The notes below the pieces were generated by a model. That model was not told where the DNA came from, searched no databases, and saw only the letters and a program-made list of their open reading frames with translations. A stretch of DNA of 29,176 nt from Mycobacterium paraffinicum (GTDB taxonomy: Bacteria > Actinomycetota > Actinomycetes > Mycobacteriales > Mycobacteriaceae), in contig NZ_MPNT01000052.1 in the NCBI RefSeq assembly GCF_001907675.1, positions 1-29,176 of the forward strand. The letters run 5' to 3'. Positions within the stretch are counted from its first letter, which is position 1. Every line of letters starts with the position of its first letter. Shown here one piece after another: positions 17,597-26,808 of this stretch. The position numbers and the translations under genes were made by a program.

Positions 17597-17888
17597 CGTT
17601 CGGCGCTCCGCGAATGAGGTTCTCTGGCAAGCCTTTTCGACCCTGCGTGCTCGGGCGCGCCACGCACCACCCGAGTTCCGCCCCATCTCGACCTGAGACT
17701 GGCCGCCCGCCCGAAATTTCGAACCGCTGAGCGCACGAAGTTCCGGTCGCTAAGCTGTTACCGCACTTTACGAATCCTGAGCCCGGATGCGTGAGCGGTG
17801 GTGCGCCCATGCGCACGGGGGGGCTCTGCCAAGCATTCGTACGGCCGCCGACCGCCCAACATCGTTGGGGAGAACAGGGGACCGCACG
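17597..17888 (+). promoter_or_regulatory. Upstream region of the PKS gene
   Basis: No gene is supported in these 292 bases. Visible elements are a perfect 10-bp palindrome CGAAATTTCG (17712-17721), TAAGCT (17752-17757) as a weak -10 candidate, a perfect hairpin GTGCGC/GCGCAC (17801-17816), and immediately after it a run of seven G (17817-17823). GGGG at 17877-17880 is the ribosome site for the PKS. The palindrome is a candidate operator; in M. tuberculosis the pks3 locus is known to be under WhiB3 redox control, but no site is defined here. Confidence 0.4.
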
Positions 17889-20800
17889 TTGCCTGTCGCA
17901 ACCGCCACTCCAGTTGCTGTCATCGGCATGGCCTGCCGGCTTCCCGGCGGTATCGATTCGCCGCAACGGCTGTGGGACGCGTTGTTGCGCGGCGCTGACT
18001 TCGTGGGCGACATTCCCGCCGATCGATGGGACGCCGACCTCTATTACGACCCGGAGCCCGGCGTGCCCGGCCGCTCGGTGACGCGGTGGGGCGCCTTCCT
18101 GGACGACGTCGGCGGCTTCGACTGCGATTTCTTCGGCATGACCGAGCGCGAAGCCACCGCGATCGACCCGCAACACCGCTTGCTGCTGGAGACATCCTGG
18201 GACGCGATCGAGCATGCGGGCCTCGATCCCGCGCGGTTGTCGGGCTCGCAGACCGGCGTCTTCGTCGGGCTGACGCACGGCGACTACGAACTGCTGTCCG
18301 CCGACTGCGGCGCCGCCGAGGGGCCGTACGGGTTCACCGGCACCAGCAACAGCTTCGCGTCCGGGCGGGTCGCCTACACGCTGGGGCTGCACGGCCCGGC
18401 CGTCACCGTGGATACCGCGTGCTCGTCGGGACTGATGGCCGTGCACCAGGCCTGCGGCAGTCTGAACACCGGCGAAAGCGAGTTAGCCCTGGCCGGCGGC
18501 GTCGCGGTGACCCTGGAACCGCGGAAGTCCGTCTCGGGGTCGCTGCAGGGCATGCTGTCACCGACCGGCCGCTGCCACGCCTTCGACGTGAACGCGGACG
18601 GCTTCGTCTCCGGTGAGGGCTGCGTCGTGCTGCTGCTCAAGCGGCTCGACGACGCGCAGCGCGACGGAGACCGCATCCTGGCCGTCCTGCGCGGCACCGC
18701 GGCCAACCAGGACGGCCGCACGGTGAACATCGCGGCGCCGTCGGAAACCGCCCAGGTGGCCGTCTACCGGACGGCCTTGGAAACCGCCGGCGTCGACGCC
18801 GCCACGGTCGGCTTCGTCGAGGCGCACGGGACCGGCACCCCGGTCGGGGATCCGATCGAATACGCGAGCCTGGCCGCCGTGTACGGCACCGCCGGGCCGT
18901 GCGCGCTGGGCTCGGTGAAGACGAACTTCGGCCACCTGCAGTCGACCTCAGGACCGCTGGGGTTGATGAAGGCGATCCTCGCGCTACAGCACGGCACGGT
19001 GCCGCAGAACCTCCACTTCACCCGGTTGCCCGACGAGATGGCCGCGATCAAGACGGAACTGTTCGTGCCGCAGGCCAACGCGCCGTGGCCCGGCGACCGG
19101 CACCCGCGCCGCGCCGCGGTGTCGTCGTATGGGATGTCCGGCACCAACGTGCACGCGGTCTTGGAAGAGGCACCGCCGGAGCAAGCGCCGCCGGCCTCCC
19201 CGAACGCCAACGGGGCCTTGATGTTTCCGGTGTCGTCGACGTCCGCCGAGCAACTGCGCGTCACGGCCGCCCGGCTGGCGGATTGGATCGACGCCGGTGG
19301 CGCCGGCCCGGCCGGGCTGCCGGACCTTGGCTACACACTCGCGCGTCGCCGCGCGCACCGGCCGGTGCGGACGGTGGTGTCCGCCGGCGACTTCGGTGAG
19401 CTGAGCGCGGCTCTGCGCGAGGTCGCCGGCAGCGACGTCCCGCGCGAACCCGCCGTGGGGCAGGACGACCGGGGGCCGGTCTGGGTGTTCTCCGGGCAGG
19501 GTTCGCAGTGGTCGCGGATGGGCGCCGAACTGCTGGCCTCCGAACCGGTTTTCGCCGCGGCGATCGCGGCGATGGAACCGTTGATCGCCGCGGAATCGGG
19601 GTTCTCGGTCACCGAGGCCATGTCCGCGCCCGAGGTGGTGACCGGCATCGACCGGGTGCAGCCGACGATCTTCGCGATGCAGGTGGCGCTGGCCGAGACG
19701 ATGAAGTCCTATGGGGTGCGTCCCGGCGCGGTGATCGGTCATTCGCTCGGTGAATCCGCGGCGGCGGTTGTCGCGGGCGGCCTGACGCTGGAAGACGGGG
19801 TGCGCGTCATCTGCCGACGCTCGAGGCTGATGGGGCGGCTCGCCGGGAGTGGCGCCATGGCGTCGGTGGAGCTGCCGGGCCAACAGGTGCTCTCGGAACT
19901 GTCCATTCGCGGGATCTCCGACGTCGTCCTCTCGGTGGTCGCGTCACCCACCTCGACGGTCGTCGGCGGCGACGCGCAGTCGATCCGGGACCTGGTCGCG
20001 GCCTGGCAGGAGCAGGACGTGGTGGCGCGCGAGGTGGCGGTGGACGTGGCATCGCACTCGCCCCAGGTGGAGCCGATCCTCGACGACCTGGTCGTGGCGC
20101 TCGCCGGCCTCGAGCCCAGGGAGCCCGAGGTGCCCTACTACTCGGCCACGCTGTGGAACCCCCGCGAACGGCCGTCGTTCACCGGCGAGTACTGGGCCGA
20201 AAACCTGCGCCACACAGTGCGATTCGCGGCGGCGGTGCAGGCCGCCCTCAAGGACGGTTTCCGCGTCTTCGGGGAGCTATCGCCGCACCCCCTGCTCACG
20301 CACGCCGTCGAGCAGAACGCCGCCAGCCTGGACATGCCGATCGCGGCGCTGGCGGCCATGCGCCGCGGGCAAGAGCTGCCGGTGGGCTTGCGGGCTTTCG
20401 TCGCCGACGTGCACAGCGCTGGCGCAGCAGTCGACTTCTCGGTCCAGTACCCGACCGGCCGCCTGGTGGACGCGCCGGTCCCGACCTGGACCCATCGCAG
20501 GCTCATGCTCAGCCGCGAGGCGACGGAGCAGGCGCATGGTGCCTCGGTCCAGGCCGTCCATCCGCTGCTCGGTGCGCACGTGCACCTGCACGAGGAACCC
20601 GAGCGCCACGTCTGGCAGGGCGACGTCGGCACCGAGGCGCACCCGTGGCTCGGCGACCATCAAATCCATCACGTGGCAGCGCTTCCCGGTGCGGCATATT
20701 GCGAGATGGCGCTGACCGCGGCGGGTGCGGTCCTGGGCGATCGGTCCGAGGTCACCGACATCACGTTGGAGCAGACGCTGCTGCTGGACGGCCGGACGCG

Positions 20801-23800
20801 GGCGTCGTCGGCGGCGACGGTCACCGCGCCCGGCGTTCTCGAGTTCACCGTGGACACCCACGAGGACGGCGAACGCGTACGCCGGGCGCGCGCGGTCCTG
20901 CGCGCCGCGGAGGGGGCGGACGACGCGGAGCCGCCCGCCCACGACATGGCCACGTTGATCGCCAATCATCCATCCGGCATGGACGGCGCCGAATTGCGAA
21001 AGGCGTTCGACGCGATCGGGATTCAGTACGGACCGGCCTTCTCGGGTCTGGCCGCCGCGCTCGTCGGCGACGGGGACACCCCGACGGTGCTCGCGGAGGT
21101 GGCGCTTCCCGGGGCGATCCGCTCCCGGCAGTCGGGCTACGCCATCCACCCGGCGCTGCTGGACGCGTGTTTTCAGTCGGTGGTTGTGCATCCGGTGGTG
21201 CAGCAGGCCGGCGCGGGCGGCCTGCTGCTGCCGGTCGGCGTGCGCCGGGTGCGCAACTATTCCTCTGCGCGCAACGCGCAGTACTGCCTGGCGCAGGTGC
21301 GCTCGTCGGCCCCCGGCGAGTGCGAGGCGGACATCGACGTGCTGGACCAGTCCGGCGCCGTGCTGCTGAGGGTTGAGGGACTGCGACTGGCCGGCGGGGT
21401 CTCGGAACGCGAACGGGCGGAGCGCCTGCTCAACGAGCGGTTGTTGACCATCGAATGGGAGCCGCGGCAACTCCCGGATGCCGCCCGGGCCGAGCCGGGA
21501 TCGTGGCTGCTGCTCAGCGCGGGCGAGGCGACGGACCCGCTGACGGACCAGCTGGGCGAGGCGCTGTGCGACGGCGCCCGCTGCACCACGGTGTCGTTGC
21601 CGGTCGGCTCGGTGGAAACCGCCGGGCTGCGCACGCTGCTGTCCGGCAACGGCCCGGCCGTGTCGAACGGGCACGGCCCGCTCGAGGGCCTGACGGGTGT
21701 CGTCGTGGTGACCGCGCCGCCGGTCGGCGGCGCCGACGAGGTGCGGCGCGGGCGCGACTACGTGTCGCACCTGGTGGCCGTCGCCCGTGAGCTCTCCGAG
21801 CTGCCCGGCGCGTCGCCCCGGCTCTTCGTGGTCAGCAGGAATGCCGCGTACGTGGCCGCCGGCGATGTGCCCAACCTGGAACAGACCGGGCTGCGCGGAC
21901 TACTGCGGGTGATCGATTCCGAGCACCCGCACCTGAGCGCCACCCTAATCGACGTCGACGGGACGACCGGGCCCGAACACGTTGCGGCACAGTTGAAGAG
22001 CGGCTCGGGAGAAGACGAGACCGCATGGCGCCACGGGGACTGGTACACCGCGCGGCTGCGGCCGGGTCCGCTGCACCCGGCCGAACGGCGGACCACGGTC
22101 GTCGATCACGAGCTGGACGGCGTGCGCCTGCAGATCCGCACCCCGGGCGACCTCGACTCGCTGGAGTTCACCGCGTTCGACCGCGTCCCGCCGGGGCCGG
22201 GGGAGATCGAGGTCGCGGTCGCCGCGTCCACCGTCAACTTCGCCGACGTGCTGGTGGCCTTCGGTCGCTATCCCACCTTCGAGGGCTACCAACAGCAGTT
22301 GGGCGGTGACTTCGCCGGCGTGGTGACCGCCGTCGGCCCTGACGTCACCGCGCACCGGGTGGGTGACCGCGTCGGCGGCATGTCCGGTAACGGCTGCTGG
22401 GGCACCTTCGTCATCGCCGACGCCCGGCACGCGGTCACCCTCCCGCCCGACCTTCCGCTGGAAGCCGCCGCCGCGGTGCCCACCGCCGCGGCGACCGCCT
22501 GGTACGGCCTGCACGACCTGGCCCGCATCGCGCCGGCCGACAAGGTGTTGATCCACTCCGGCACCGGCGGCGTCGGGCAGGCGGCCATCGCGATCGCCCG
22601 GGCCGCGGGGTGCGAAATCTTCGCGACCGCGGGCAGCCCGCGGCGCCGGCAATTGCTGCGCGACATGGGGATCGAGCACGTCTACGACTCGCGCAGCGCG
22701 GCGTTCGCCGACGAAATCCGCCGTGACACCGGCGGATACGGCGTCGACGTCGTGCTCAACTCGCTGCCCGGCGCCGCGCAGCGCGCGGGAATCGAGTTGC
22801 TGGCTTTCGGCGGCCGATTCGTCGAGCTGGGCAAGCGGGACATCTACCGCGACACCCATCTCGGGCTGTTCCCATTCCGCCGCAACCTGTCGCTGTTCGC
22901 GGTCGACCTGGCGTTGCTCACGTTCAGCCATCCCGAGACCGTCCGACGCCTGCTGACCACCGTGTACCGTCACACGGCCGACGGCGAGCTGCCCATGCCG
23001 CGCACCACGCACTACCCGATCCACGACGCGGCCGGCGCGGTCCGCCTGGTCGCGGCGGCCGGGCACACCGGCAAGGTGGTGCTCGACGTGCCCCGCGCGG
23101 GCCGCAGCGTCGCCGCGGTCCCGCCGGAGCGGGTTCGGCCGTTCCGCCGCGATGGCGCCTACATCGTCACCGGCGGCCTCGGCGGGCTGGGGCTGTTCCT
23201 GGCCGGTGAGATGGCAGCGCGCGGCGCTGGACGGATCGTGCTGAACTCGCGCTCGGCGCCCAACGAGCAAGCCCGCCAAGACATCGAGCGTCTCCGCGCC
23301 GGCGGGGCCGACATCGCGGTGGAGCGTGGCGACATCGCCGAGCCGGGCACGGCCGAGCGGCTGGTGGCGTGCGCGACCGCGACGGGACTGCCGGTGCGCG
23401 GGGTGCTGCACGCGGCCGCGGTGGTCCAGGACGCCACGCTGGCCAACGTCACCGACGAACTCATCGACATATGCTGGGCGCCAAAGGTTTACGGCGCCTG
23501 GAACCTCCATCACGCGACCGTGGGCCAGCCGCTGGACTGGTTCTGCTCGTTCTCCTCGGCCGCCGCACTGGTCGGTTCCCCGGGCCAGGGCGCGTACGCG
23601 GCGGCCAACAGCTGGCTGGACGCGTTCGCGTACTGGCGTCGCAGCCAGGGGCTGCCGGGCAGCGCGATCGCCTGGGGCGCATGGTCGGAGGTCGGCCGGG
23701 CCACGGCGCTGGTGGAAGACGCCGGCAGCGCGATCAAGCCGGCGGAGGGTTACCACGCCTTCGAATCGCTGCTGCGCTACGACCGCCCCTACACCGGCTA

Positions 23801-24185
23801 CGCGCCGATCATGGGAACGCCCTGGCTGACCTCGTTCGCGCAACGAAGCCGGTTCGCCGAAGCGTTCCAGTCGATGGGGCGCGGCAATCCGGACACGGGC
23901 AAGTTCCTGGCCGAACTCAAGGCGCTGCCCCGCGAGGAATGGCCCACCGCCATCCGCCGGCTGGTGTCCGGCCAGATCAGCCTGTTGCTGCGCCGCACAA
24001 TCGATCCGGATCGTCCGCTGTCCGACTACGGACTGGATTCGCTGGGAAACCTGGAGCTGCGAACCCGCATCGAAACCGAAACCGGGGTGCGCATCAGCCC
24101 GACCAAGATCACCACGGTGCGCGATCTCGCGGACCACCTGTGCGACGAATTGGCCGCCGCCGAAACCGCGGCATCGTCGCCCTGA
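17889..24185 (+). CDS. pks3: MAS-type iterative reducing polyketide synthase (Pks3/4, Msl3 type)
   Basis: 2098-residue type I PKS that extends acyl primers with methylmalonyl-CoA to give multimethyl-branched fatty acids. KS: Cys178 (D-T-A-C-S-S), His313 (E-A-H-G-T-G-T) and His349 (N-F-G-H). AT: Ser619 in G-H-S-L-G-E, and V-A-S-H-S at 720-724, the methylmalonyl-type motif. DH: His924 and Asp1092. ER: S-G-T-G-G-V-G from 1557. KR: G-G-L-G-G-L-G from 1762, Ser1890 and Tyr1903. ACP: Ser2051 (L-D-S-L). No thioesterase, as in MAS. All sites look functional; only the Gly of the DH motif H-x3-G-x4-P is replaced (His928). TTG at 17889 follows GGGGA and gives the family N-terminus. In H37Rv the equivalent is split into pks3 and pks4; here it is one frame. 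fadD21 lies 2.6 kb downstream on the other strand. Confidence 0.93.
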   Translation: MPVATATPVAVIGMACRLPGGIDSPQRLWDALLRGADFVGDIPADRWDADLYYDPEPGVPGRSVTRWGAFLDDVGGFDCDFFGMTEREATAIDPQHRLLLETSWDAIEHAGLDPARLSGSQTGVFVGLTHGDYELLSADCGAAEGPYGFTGTSNSFASGRVAYTLGLHGPAVTVDTACSSGLMAVHQACGSLNTGESELALAGGVAVTLEPRKSVSGSLQGMLSPTGRCHAFDVNADGFVSGEGCVVLLLKRLDDAQRDGDRILAVLRGTAANQDGRTVNIAAPSETAQVAVYRTALETAGVDAATVGFVEAHGTGTPVGDPIEYASLAAVYGTAGPCALGSVKTNFGHLQSTSGPLGLMKAILALQHGTVPQNLHFTRLPDEMAAIKTELFVPQANAPWPGDRHPRRAAVSSYGMSGTNVHAVLEEAPPEQAPPASPNANGALMFPVSSTSAEQLRVTAARLADWIDAGGAGPAGLPDLGYTLARRRAHRPVRTVVSAGDFGELSAALREVAGSDVPREPAVGQDDRGPVWVFSGQGSQWSRMGAELLASEPVFAAAIAAMEPLIAAESGFSVTEAMSAPEVVTGIDRVQPTIFAMQVALAETMKSYGVRPGAVIGHSLGESAAAVVAGGLTLEDGVRVICRRSRLMGRLAGSGAMASVELPGQQVLSELSIRGISDVVLSVVASPTSTVVGGDAQSIRDLVAAWQEQDVVAREVAVDVASHSPQVEPILDDLVVALAGLEPREPEVPYYSATLWNPRERPSFTGEYWAENLRHTVRFAAAVQAALKDGFRVFGELSPHPLLTHAVEQNAASLDMPIAALAAMRRGQELPVGLRAFVADVHSAGAAVDFSVQYPTGRLVDAPVPTWTHRRLMLSREATEQAHGASVQAVHPLLGAHVHLHEEPERHVWQGDVGTEAHPWLGDHQIHHVAALPGAAYCEMALTAAGAVLGDRSEVTDITLEQTLLLDGRTRASSAATVTAPGVLEFTVDTHEDGERVRRARAVLRAAEGADDAEPPAHDMATLIANHPSGMDGAELRKAFDAIGIQYGPAFSGLAAALVGDGDTPTVLAEVALPGAIRSRQSGYAIHPALLDACFQSVVVHPVVQQAGAGGLLLPVGVRRVRNYSSARNAQYCLAQVRSSAPGECEADIDVLDQSGAVLLRVEGLRLAGGVSERERAERLLNERLLTIEWEPRQLPDAARAEPGSWLLLSAGEATDPLTDQLGEALCDGARCTTVSLPVGSVETAGLRTLLSGNGPAVSNGHGPLEGLTGVVVVTAPPVGGADEVRRGRDYVSHLVAVARELSELPGASPRLFVVSRNAAYVAAGDVPNLEQTGLRGLLRVIDSEHPHLSATLIDVDGTTGPEHVAAQLKSGSGEDETAWRHGDWYTARLRPGPLHPAERRTTVVDHELDGVRLQIRTPGDLDSLEFTAFDRVPPGPGEIEVAVAASTVNFADVLVAFGRYPTFEGYQQQLGGDFAGVVTAVGPDVTAHRVGDRVGGMSGNGCWGTFVIADARHAVTLPPDLPLEAAAAVPTAAATAWYGLHDLARIAPADKVLIHSGTGGVGQAAIAIARAAGCEIFATAGSPRRRQLLRDMGIEHVYDSRSAAFADEIRRDTGGYGVDVVLNSLPGAAQRAGIELLAFGGRFVELGKRDIYRDTHLGLFPFRRNLSLFAVDLALLTFSHPETVRRLLTTVYRHTADGELPMPRTTHYPIHDAAGAVRLVAAAGHTGKVVLDVPRAGRSVAAVPPERVRPFRRDGAYIVTGGLGGLGLFLAGEMAARGAGRIVLNSRSAPNEQARQDIERLRAGGADIAVERGDIAEPGTAERLVACATATGLPVRGVLHAAAVVQDATLANVTDELIDICWAPKVYGAWNLHHATVGQPLDWFCSFSSAAALVGSPGQGAYAAANSWLDAFAYWRRSQGLPGSAIAWGAWSEVGRATALVEDAGSAIKPAEGYHAFESLLRYDRPYTGYAPIMGTPWLTSFAQRSRFAEAFQSMGRGNPDTGKFLAELKALPREEWPTAIRRLVSGQISLLLRRTIDPDRPLSDYGLDSLGNLELRTRIETETGVRISPTKITTVRDLADHLCDELAAAETAASSP

Positions 24186-24360
24186 CCGGCGGCGCGTCGG
24201 CGACGTTCGACTCATCGTGGTCGTAACCATGGGCGCCGGTGTCGCGCGACCCGTCCCGCTGGCGCGGCAAGGCGGCGCCCCAACCGGCGGCGTCCGGAAC
24301 TGGTCAAACGCGGGGCCGGGGGCCGCGACGGCACGGTGGCGGCGAACCGGAAAACTCCTG

Positions 24361-24470
24361 TAAATTGGTCATCTTAAGTAAGCGACCGGCGACAACCCTG
24401 TTTGATTGGGTGAGCGATCTGGTGAAGGTCGTGGGAGGACTGCTACGAGATCGGTGTTGAGGAGCCGAAA
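24361..24470 (+). promoter_or_regulatory. Structured leader with short ORF before the APS kinase gene
   Basis: The 24186-24470 gap holds no ordinary gene. Near its end TAAATT (24361-24366) is a -10 candidate. Possible pairings are GGTC/GACC (24367-24370 with 24384-24387), CGACC/GGTCG (24383-24387 with 24427-24431), ACCC/GGGT (24395-24398 with 24408-24411) and CGATCT/AGATCG (24415-24420 with 24448-24453). The first two exclude each other; the second and fourth together would form a pseudoknot-like fold. A 16-codon frame from GTG 24410 ends with a Cys codon directly before TGA at 24458-24460, overlapping the GAGGAG ribosome site (24459-24464). This suggests translational control, possibly by cysteine supply. 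The pairing was done by eye. Confidence 0.4.
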
Positions 24471-25154
24471 ATGTCGAACAACATCACCTGGCACGAACAC
24501 CACATCAGCCGCGACAGCCGGGAACGGCTCAACGGGCATCGGGGCTGCGTCCTCTGGTTCACCGGGCTCAGCGGCAGCGGCAAGAGCACAGTGGCCAACA
24601 CCGTCGAGCAGAAGCTGTACGAGCGGGGCATCCGGAGCTATCTCCTCGACGGGGACAACGTCCGCTACGGGCTCAACGCCGGCCCGGACACGCTGGAGCC
24701 CCGCCACGGCGTGGCGTTCGCCAAGAGGTTCGGCCTGGGCTTCTCCGCCGAAGATCGCGAGGAAAACATCCGGCGCATCGGTGCGGTCTCGAAGTTGTTC
24801 TGCGAGGCCGGTGTCGTCGCCTTGACGGCCTTCATCAGTCCCTACCGGCGTGACCGCGATGCGGTGCGCGAAACCCTGCTCGAAGGCGACTTCCAGGAGA
24901 TCTTCATCGATACCCCCATCGAGATCTGCGAAAGGCGCGATCCCAAGGGCCTCTACAAGAAGGCCCGCGCGGGCGAGATCAAGGGATTCACCGGCATCGA
25001 CGATCCGTACGAGGCGCCGGTGCAACCGGAATTGCGACTCGAGGGCGGCGCCAAGGACGCGGACACGCTGGCCGAAGAGGTGATTGCGCACCTGGAGAAG
25101 GTTGGCGTCATCCCCGCGCTGGCGCGCAGCAACGATGGGGCGGTCGGGGTTTAG
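24471..25154 (+). CDS. cysC: Adenylylsulfate (APS) kinase
   Basis: 227-residue stand-alone APS kinase that phosphorylates APS to PAPS, the sulfate donor for sulfotransferases. The P-loop G-L-S-G-S-G-K-S is at 32-39. APS-binding elements are D-G-D-N-V-R (60-65), [12 protein letters not shown] (91-102), F-I-S-P-Y-R (121-126) and [12 protein letters not shown] (158-169), with [11 protein letters not shown] after it. All family motifs are intact. Unlike the usual mycobacterial CysNC, it is not fused to the CysN GTPase. GAGGAG lies six bases before the ATG. It heads a three-gene unit with sat and a small protein gene, placed between the PKS and fadD21 genes; sat follows after 65 bases. Confidence 0.95.
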   Translation: MSNNITWHEHHISRDSRERLNGHRGCVLWFTGLSGSGKSTVANTVEQKLYERGIRSYLLDGDNVRYGLNAGPDTLEPRHGVAFAKRFGLGFSAEDREENIRRIGAVSKLFCEAGVVALTAFISPYRRDRDAVRETLLEGDFQEIFIDTPIEICERRDPKGLYKKARAGEIKGFTGIDDPYEAPVQPELRLEGGAKDADTLAEEVIAHLEKVGVIPALARSNDGAVGV

Positions 25155-25190
25155 GAATCGGCGCGGGCGCCGGCGACGTTTGCCAGGAAA

Positions 25191-25223
25191 GTGTTGGACT
25201 GCGAAGCGAGGGTCAACGAATGA
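25191..25223 (+). promoter_or_regulatory. Short upstream ORF before sat
   Basis: A ten-codon frame from GTG 25191 (or TTG 25194) encodes M-L-D-C-E-A-R-V-N-E and stops at TGA 25221-25223. The stop overlaps the sat ATG at 25220 as ATGA. AGGAAA directly upstream could serve the TTG start. The single Cys codon and the stop-start overlap suggest coupling of sat translation to this leader; the functional meaning is inferred. Confidence 0.3.
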
Positions 25224-26485
25224 GCTATACGGGTCACAACGGCAAGCCGATCGTGGAGCGGGTGTCCACCGAGGACGCGGCGAGCCGGATTCAGGGCCTG
25301 GCGCGGGTGCCCATCTCTAAGGCGACGGCGCACGAGGTCATCAGCCTTTCCTACGGGTTTTTCACGCCGCTGACCGGGTTCATGGGCCGGCAGGAGGTCG
25401 ACACCACGCTGGACAAGTTGGCGTTGCCGGACGGGACGCTGTGGAGCATCCCGATCGTGTTCGATCTGTCCTGGAACGACATCGAGACGCTGGGCGTCCA
25501 AGAGGGGGCCAGCGTCGTGCTGGAGTACCTGGACGTTCCCATCGCCATCCTGGACGTCACCGAGATCTACCAGTACGACCTGCAGCGCCTGGCTGAGAAG
25601 ACCTACGGCACAACCGATTCCCGGCATCCGGGGGTGAAGAAGACGCTGGCTTACGCGGACCGGTTCGTCGCCGGGGACGTCACGCTCATCAACGAGCCGG
25701 TGTTCAACGAGCCCTTCAAGAGCTTCTGGCTCACGCCCAGGCAGCACCAGGACGCGCTCGCGGAGAAGAACTGGACGCACGTGGTCGCGCATCAGACCCG
25801 CAACGTCCCGCACACCGGGCACGAGGCGCTGATGAAGCAGGCGTGGTTGGCCGCCAACGAAGACCAGCCGGTCGACGACCTGAGCACGGGCGTTCTGGTC
25901 AACGCGATCATCGGGCAAAAGCGGGTGGGCGACTACATCGACGAGGCGATCCTGCTCACGCAGGAGGAGCTCAGGAAGAGCGGATACTTCCGGGACGACG
26001 TCCACAAGGTGACCTTCACGCTGTGGGACATGCGATACGCGGGACCGCGGGAGGCGATCTTCCACGCGATCCTGCGCACCAACCTCGGGTGCACGCACCA
26101 CATGTTCGGCCGCGACCACGCCGGCGTCGGCGACTTCTACCACCCGTACGACGCGCAGAACCTCCTGCAGGAACACCGGTCGGAGCTGGGCATCAAACCG
26201 GTGTTCCTGCGCGAGAACTGGTATTGCCCCGAGTGCCGGGAAGTGACCAACTCGGCGCTGTGCGGGCACTACGCCAAGGCGCAGAGTTTCAGCGGAAGTC
26301 TGATCAGAAGCATCCTGACCGACGAGGTGAAGCCGACCCAACAGGTGATGCGGCACGAGGTGTTCGAGGTGGTTCTCCAGGCCGCGGCGAAGTACGGCCG
26401 GGGCTCGCCGTTCGTCACCGAGGAGTACCTGGCGGACCGGCCGCCCGTGTTCACGCTGAACCCGTTGGAGGGAGCCCGATCATGA
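25220..26485 (+). CDS. sat: ATP sulfurylase, single-chain Sat (Met3/dissimilatory type)
   Basis: 421-residue sulfate adenylyltransferase making APS from ATP and sulfate. Nucleotide and sulfate motifs are Q-T-R-N-V-P-H-T-G-H-E (192-202) and G-R-D-H-A-G (297-302). Cys336, Cys339, Cys348 and His350 form C-x2-C-x8-C-x-H, resembling the zinc site of bacterial and archaeal single-chain Sat. The usual Q-x-R-N-P-x-H-R is Q-T-R-N-V-P-H-T here. This enzyme is unrelated to the GTP-dependent CysD/CysN pair that mycobacteria normally use, so it is an alternative sulfate-activation route. GAGGG precedes the ATG. The stop overlaps the next ATG (ATGA), so the two are co-translated. Confidence 0.93.
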   Translation: MSYTGHNGKPIVERVSTEDAASRIQGLARVPISKATAHEVISLSYGFFTPLTGFMGRQEVDTTLDKLALPDGTLWSIPIVFDLSWNDIETLGVQEGASVVLEYLDVPIAILDVTEIYQYDLQRLAEKTYGTTDSRHPGVKKTLAYADRFVAGDVTLINEPVFNEPFKSFWLTPRQHQDALAEKNWTHVVAHQTRNVPHTGHEALMKQAWLAANEDQPVDDLSTGVLVNAIIGQKRVGDYIDEAILLTQEELRKSGYFRDDVHKVTFTLWDMRYAGPREAIFHAILRTNLGCTHHMFGRDHAGVGDFYHPYDAQNLLQEHRSELGIKPVFLRENWYCPECREVTNSALCGHYAKAQSFSGSLIRSILTDEVKPTQQVMRHEVFEVVLQAAAKYGRGSPFVTEEYLADRPPVFTLNPLEGARS

Positions 26486-26799
26486 GCGGTGACGCCAAAA
26501 CGATCAAGGTCAACGTCTGGATCAACGAGGAACGGCTCGAGGCGCTGGCGAAAGCGGGAATGGCCGACTCGGCGAAGGAAGCGTTCGCGGGGATGAAGCT
26601 GCTGGAGATCTACACCACGGAAGAGCAAAAGGACGTTGTCCTGCAACGCTTTCCGGGGTCTAAGTATGACTCCGCCACCACGAAGTCCATCGAGTTGCTG
26701 CCCAAGAAGGTCAAGGACAGGCTGCTGGAGCTGTCCATCGCGCTGCACTCCACGGGCCCTGACGTGGTGGACCGCTTCCTCGCCGAGTCGCAATCCTAG
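26482..26799 (+). CDS. Unknown 105-residue protein coupled to sat
   Basis: 105 residues, cytoplasmic, highly charged, no signal or membrane segment. The ATG overlaps the sat TGA (ATGA) and has GGAGGGAG upstream, so translation is clearly coupled to sat. It seems to have a beta strand (K-I-K/V-N-V-W-I), a helix (E-E-R-L-E-A-L-A-K-A), a second strand (K-L-L-E-I-Y) and C-terminal helices (K-V-K-D-R-L-L-E-L). There are no Cys residues, so it is not a ferredoxin-like or thiol carrier protein. I do not recognise a family. Its coupling suggests a subunit or regulator of the sulfate-activation pair. It ends nine bases before the stop of convergent fadD21. Confidence 0.85.
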   Translation: MSGDAKTIKVNVWINEERLEALAKAGMADSAKEAFAGMKLLEIYTTEEQKDVVLQRFPGSKYDSATTKSIELLPKKVKDRLLELSIALHSTGPDVVDRFLAESQS

Positions 26800-26808
26800 G
26801 CGCGGCGC

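Noticed and set aside
21945..24230. 761-codon minus-strand open frame opposite the PKS ER/KR region
   Set aside because: Composition is typical of antisense GC-rich frames, and the sense strand carries clear ER, KR and ACP motifs.
24367..24431. Resemblance to a SAM-IV riboswitch (GGTCAT start, AACCC...GGGTG, GGTGAA)
   Set aside because: The outer P1 stem cannot form because the 3' side is not complementary to GGTCAT, and the conserved core is incomplete. Kept only as an unnamed structured leader.
24239..24460. 73-codon frame before the APS kinase gene
   Set aside because: No ribosome site or conserved look over most of its length; only the last 16 codons are considered, as a possible leader peptide.
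25843..26799. 318-codon plus-strand frame overlapping sat
   Set aside because: Its first part is sat read out of frame; only the segment from ATG 26482 is a plausible gene.
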